Positions 38,134 to 40,151 of a stretch of 40,151 nucleotides of DNA are shown here, piece after piece. This DNA comes from Didymodactylos carnosus. Lineage: Eukaryota > Rotifera > Eurotatoria > Philodinida > Philodinidae. Position numbers and translations under genes: made by a program. The notes below the pieces were generated by a model, which saw only the letters and a program-made list of their open reading frames with translations, was not told where the DNA came from and searched no databases. Numbering within the stretch: the first letter of the stretch is position 1; every line of letters starts with the position of its first letter. The stretch is taken from positions 1 through 40,151 of the forward strand of contig CAJNOQ010000845.1 of NCBI GenBank assembly GCA_905250885.1. Reading direction: 5' to 3'.

Positions 38134-38642
38134 ATGGCACTGAAACGAATTGGCAAAGTAAGAATTTGTCTCAATACAGTAGCTTGATCCGATGAATTAA
38201 AGAAAATTTTTTCGTTCTTTTTAGGAACTCAAAGATTTGAAAAAAGATGCTCCGCCTGGCGTGAGCGCTGCACCATTAAAAGAAGATGACAGTGAGTCAT
38301 TTTCAAAAGAATTTTATCAATTCTGTGTTTGATTATTCATATTTTAGTGTTTCATTGGCATGCACAAATAGGTACTTCTACAGTTTAGTAATTGTCTCTC
38401 TTGCTGTTTTGTTTGATGAAGATTAAAAATCGAATAATTGAAGTATTATATCAAGGGAGAAAAGGCGCATCCGAGGCGTCTGCTGACGTTCTTAACGTCC
38501 ACGTCCTAGATGTCTATGTGAGACACTGGTTGAAGCGCTTTTTCCCCCAAGGTCATTGAAAAAATTTCTCTATATCGTCAAATCAAAAACAATTATGGAG
38601 ACAAACACTCAACTGTAGAAGTACCTATGTTTAGCTGGACCG
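38134..38642 (+). pseudogene. UBE2D-like ubiquitin-conjugating enzyme, 5' part, disrupted by a transposon
   Basis: Exon 1 (38134-38157) reads MALKRIGK, exon 2 (38225-38291) reads ELKDLKKDAPPGVSAAPLKE then DD, and exon 3 (from 38348) reads MFHWHAQI. These match the start of UBE2D/UbcD1 E2 enzymes, with introns at the same places as in animal UBE2D genes. Exon 3 is split at 38371 by a miniature transposon; removing it and one TA gives MFHWHAQICLAGP and a GTATGT donor at 38643, again the expected UBE2D junction. The following segment (from 38681) reads TVLYKARKAIYF then soon stops, only faintly like the next E2 block. The active-site cysteine region (HPN...CLDIL) is not found up to the window end. 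It is therefore probably a decayed partial copy. Confidence 0.75.
38371..38625 (+). mobile_element. 255-bp Tc1/mariner-type miniature element with TA target duplication
   Basis: Terminal inverted repeats GGTACTTCTACAGTT (left, 38371-38385) and AACTGTAGAAGTACC (right, 38611-38625) are perfect over 15 bp. They are flanked by TA at 38369-38370 and 38626-38627, the target duplication of the Tc1/mariner superfamily. An internal ORF (38416-38559, 47 aa) looks like the N-terminal helix-turn-helix of such a transposase (IIEVLYQGRK..., ...VRHWLKRF) and then stops, so this is an internally deleted, non-autonomous copy. Confidence 0.8.
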
Positions 38643-38680
38643 GTATGTATTTTCATAATTATTGAATGATTCTTCAACAG

Positions 38681-40151
38681 ACTGTCTTATACAAAGCGAG
38701 AAAAGCTATATATTTTAGATCTTTATGAAGCAGGCTTGCTGGGAAATTTTATATGCCTATTTAGAAAATTGCAGAGATAGCCACACAAAAACCTCTTGTT
38801 AAGAGCCAATCTGTCAGTTAGTTTCCTGCTAATGAAAGAGTAGTTTTTGACTTATTACTTATTCATCTATTCCGACTGTGATGTAAGAAATTATTCAAAA
38901 GTTAGTGTTTCTTGTGTAAAAAAGGCTTTCAATATCCATCGATCCTTTGTACCTTAGTGATAAATAAACAAGCTAACTTTCATCCATTGAACATAATTTA
39001 TTCTTTGAGAAATATCTTAATATTTTTATCGAATAAGAAGAACAGATGGCCGAATTCACAATGATTTATTCATACTTAAATAGTGCGAATTCGTAAAAGG
39101 CCAATTCTATAATACAGCGTATTAATAACGCCTCTGAATAATAGAAAATTTTTTTAAGACAATAAATGACTAGTTTATTTGTGCTAACTTTCATATTTTC
39201 GGTCGAATTTATTTTCCTCTTGGGATAGAATTAGACTTGTTTTGTTTCTAATTGACTAATTCTGAAGAAACTAACATGCCGTGCTGTTCTCTTCTTGTCC
39301 GTATTTCGATTTGATCAATACATGCAACAATAGGATGTTTAATCAATTAGAATATTTAAACCGAAATCTCTGAGATATGAATAAATTCAATGCGTCTGTT
39401 GTGCTTGAAGGTTATACTACGTTTCATAAGAAAAAAGTATTGTGCGTTTATCTCAGATTTGTTTTTCTTCTTTAGGGTACATCGTATTTTCCAAAGTTCG
39501 TCACTACACTGCATGTTGGAAATTTTGTGTTAGAGAGAATAATGAGCATAAAACTGCTACAAAATACATGATCAGAATTATACTAAATCTAATATTTTAT
39601 TTTATTTTTAATGGTTGGTCACTGAAAAATTGTAAAAACTTTTCTAAAAATATAGTCTCACATCGCCATCTTGTGAAACATCTGGAATACCTCTGTACTT
39701 CGTTCTGGCATTTAGTAGTTTGGTAAATAAGTATGAACAAAGTTACAGAATTTTTTATGATTTTTAACTGTATAGCGCTTATCCAGTAAAGAAATCCATT
39801 CAAGAATCTACTGTGTGTATCAGATTCGTAATCGGCGCTAGAAACTATCTATAATCCATTATATTTTGGAAAAGAATCCTGATGAGATGGTTGAAGAGTT
39901 TCTCTGGTCAGATAACCGTTCGCACTACTATCGACGCCAGAAGTCAAGGCAGGTGGATGTTTTTTGAATAACTTTTGATAGGAATAAGATAGAGACTTGC
40001 GATTTTCAGTGTTGAAATCGAGACATCTGACCACATATTTCTGTAAGCAAATGCAAATGCCAGAAAAACTTATGAAGCGGGTTTTTCAGAGGATCTTTGG
40101 AAAATTAGCTTGGATTTGCCGAAAGTCACATAGGAATGTATTGATTTTTTT
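38681..40151. other. Region beyond the E2 remnant, no supported gene
   Basis: This is where the rest of the E2 enzyme should lie; the HPN and active-site blocks were looked for and not seen. A plus-strand open segment around 39870-39966 (NPDEMVEEFLWSDNRSHYYR) has a coding-like composition but no recognised family. It may be an exon or transposase remnant cut by the window end. Confidence 0.45.

Noticed and set aside
39442..39803. Overlapping ORFs on both strands near the right end
   Set aside because: No recognisable motifs, and they overlap each other; most likely chance.

Overview
This is an AT-rich stretch of animal nuclear DNA. Protein-coding genes are broken by many small introns with GT..AG borders (several only 38-70 nt). 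The set includes a complete metazoan adducin with its C-terminal MARCKS-homology tail, a SMYD lysine methyltransferase-like gene and the start of a UBE2D-type ubiquitin-conjugating enzyme. There are no bacterial operon, phage or CRISPR features. The CAA/CAG-rich giant protein and mix of tiny and long introns would suit a rotifer or another small invertebrate, but the sequence does not fix the species.

Almost all coding capacity is on the minus strand. Reading along it: a single-exon SMYD-like gene (32435 to 31059); a short, head-only adducin paralogue in 8 exons (30596 to 28376); then, 361 bp on, a full-length adducin (28014 to 2930). I reconstruct the full-length gene as 20 exons and 766 codons. 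Exons 1-14 (head and neck) lie in 24221-28014 and a 45-nt exon lies at 22624-22668. The last five tail exons, ending in the MARCKS-like motif, lie in 2930-4372. Every exon junction was checked for frame.

The 18.25-kb intron between adducin exons 15 and 16 contains a second gene on the same strand. It starts in a tiny exon (ATG GAT at 19182-19177), continues in a 9.2-kb exon (16608-7385) and ends in a 916-nt exon (7108-6193), for about 3381 residues. The N-terminal third is Q/S/T-rich and disordered-looking. It is followed by about 1600 residues of a degenerate two-part repeat that I do not recognise, and a conserved-looking C-terminal region. A same-strand giant gene inside an adducin locus, with a splice phase that would allow adducin-giant fusion transcripts, is the most interesting feature of the window.

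On the plus strand at the right end, three exons of a UBE2D-like E2 gene are visible (38134-38642). The third is split by a 255-bp Tc1/mariner-type miniature element flanked by a TA duplication, and the catalytic part of the E2 is absent, so it looks like a pseudogene. The rest (1-2929, 32436-38133, 38681-40151 and the long introns) is AT-rich non-coding sequence with microsatellites and only weak, short ORFs.
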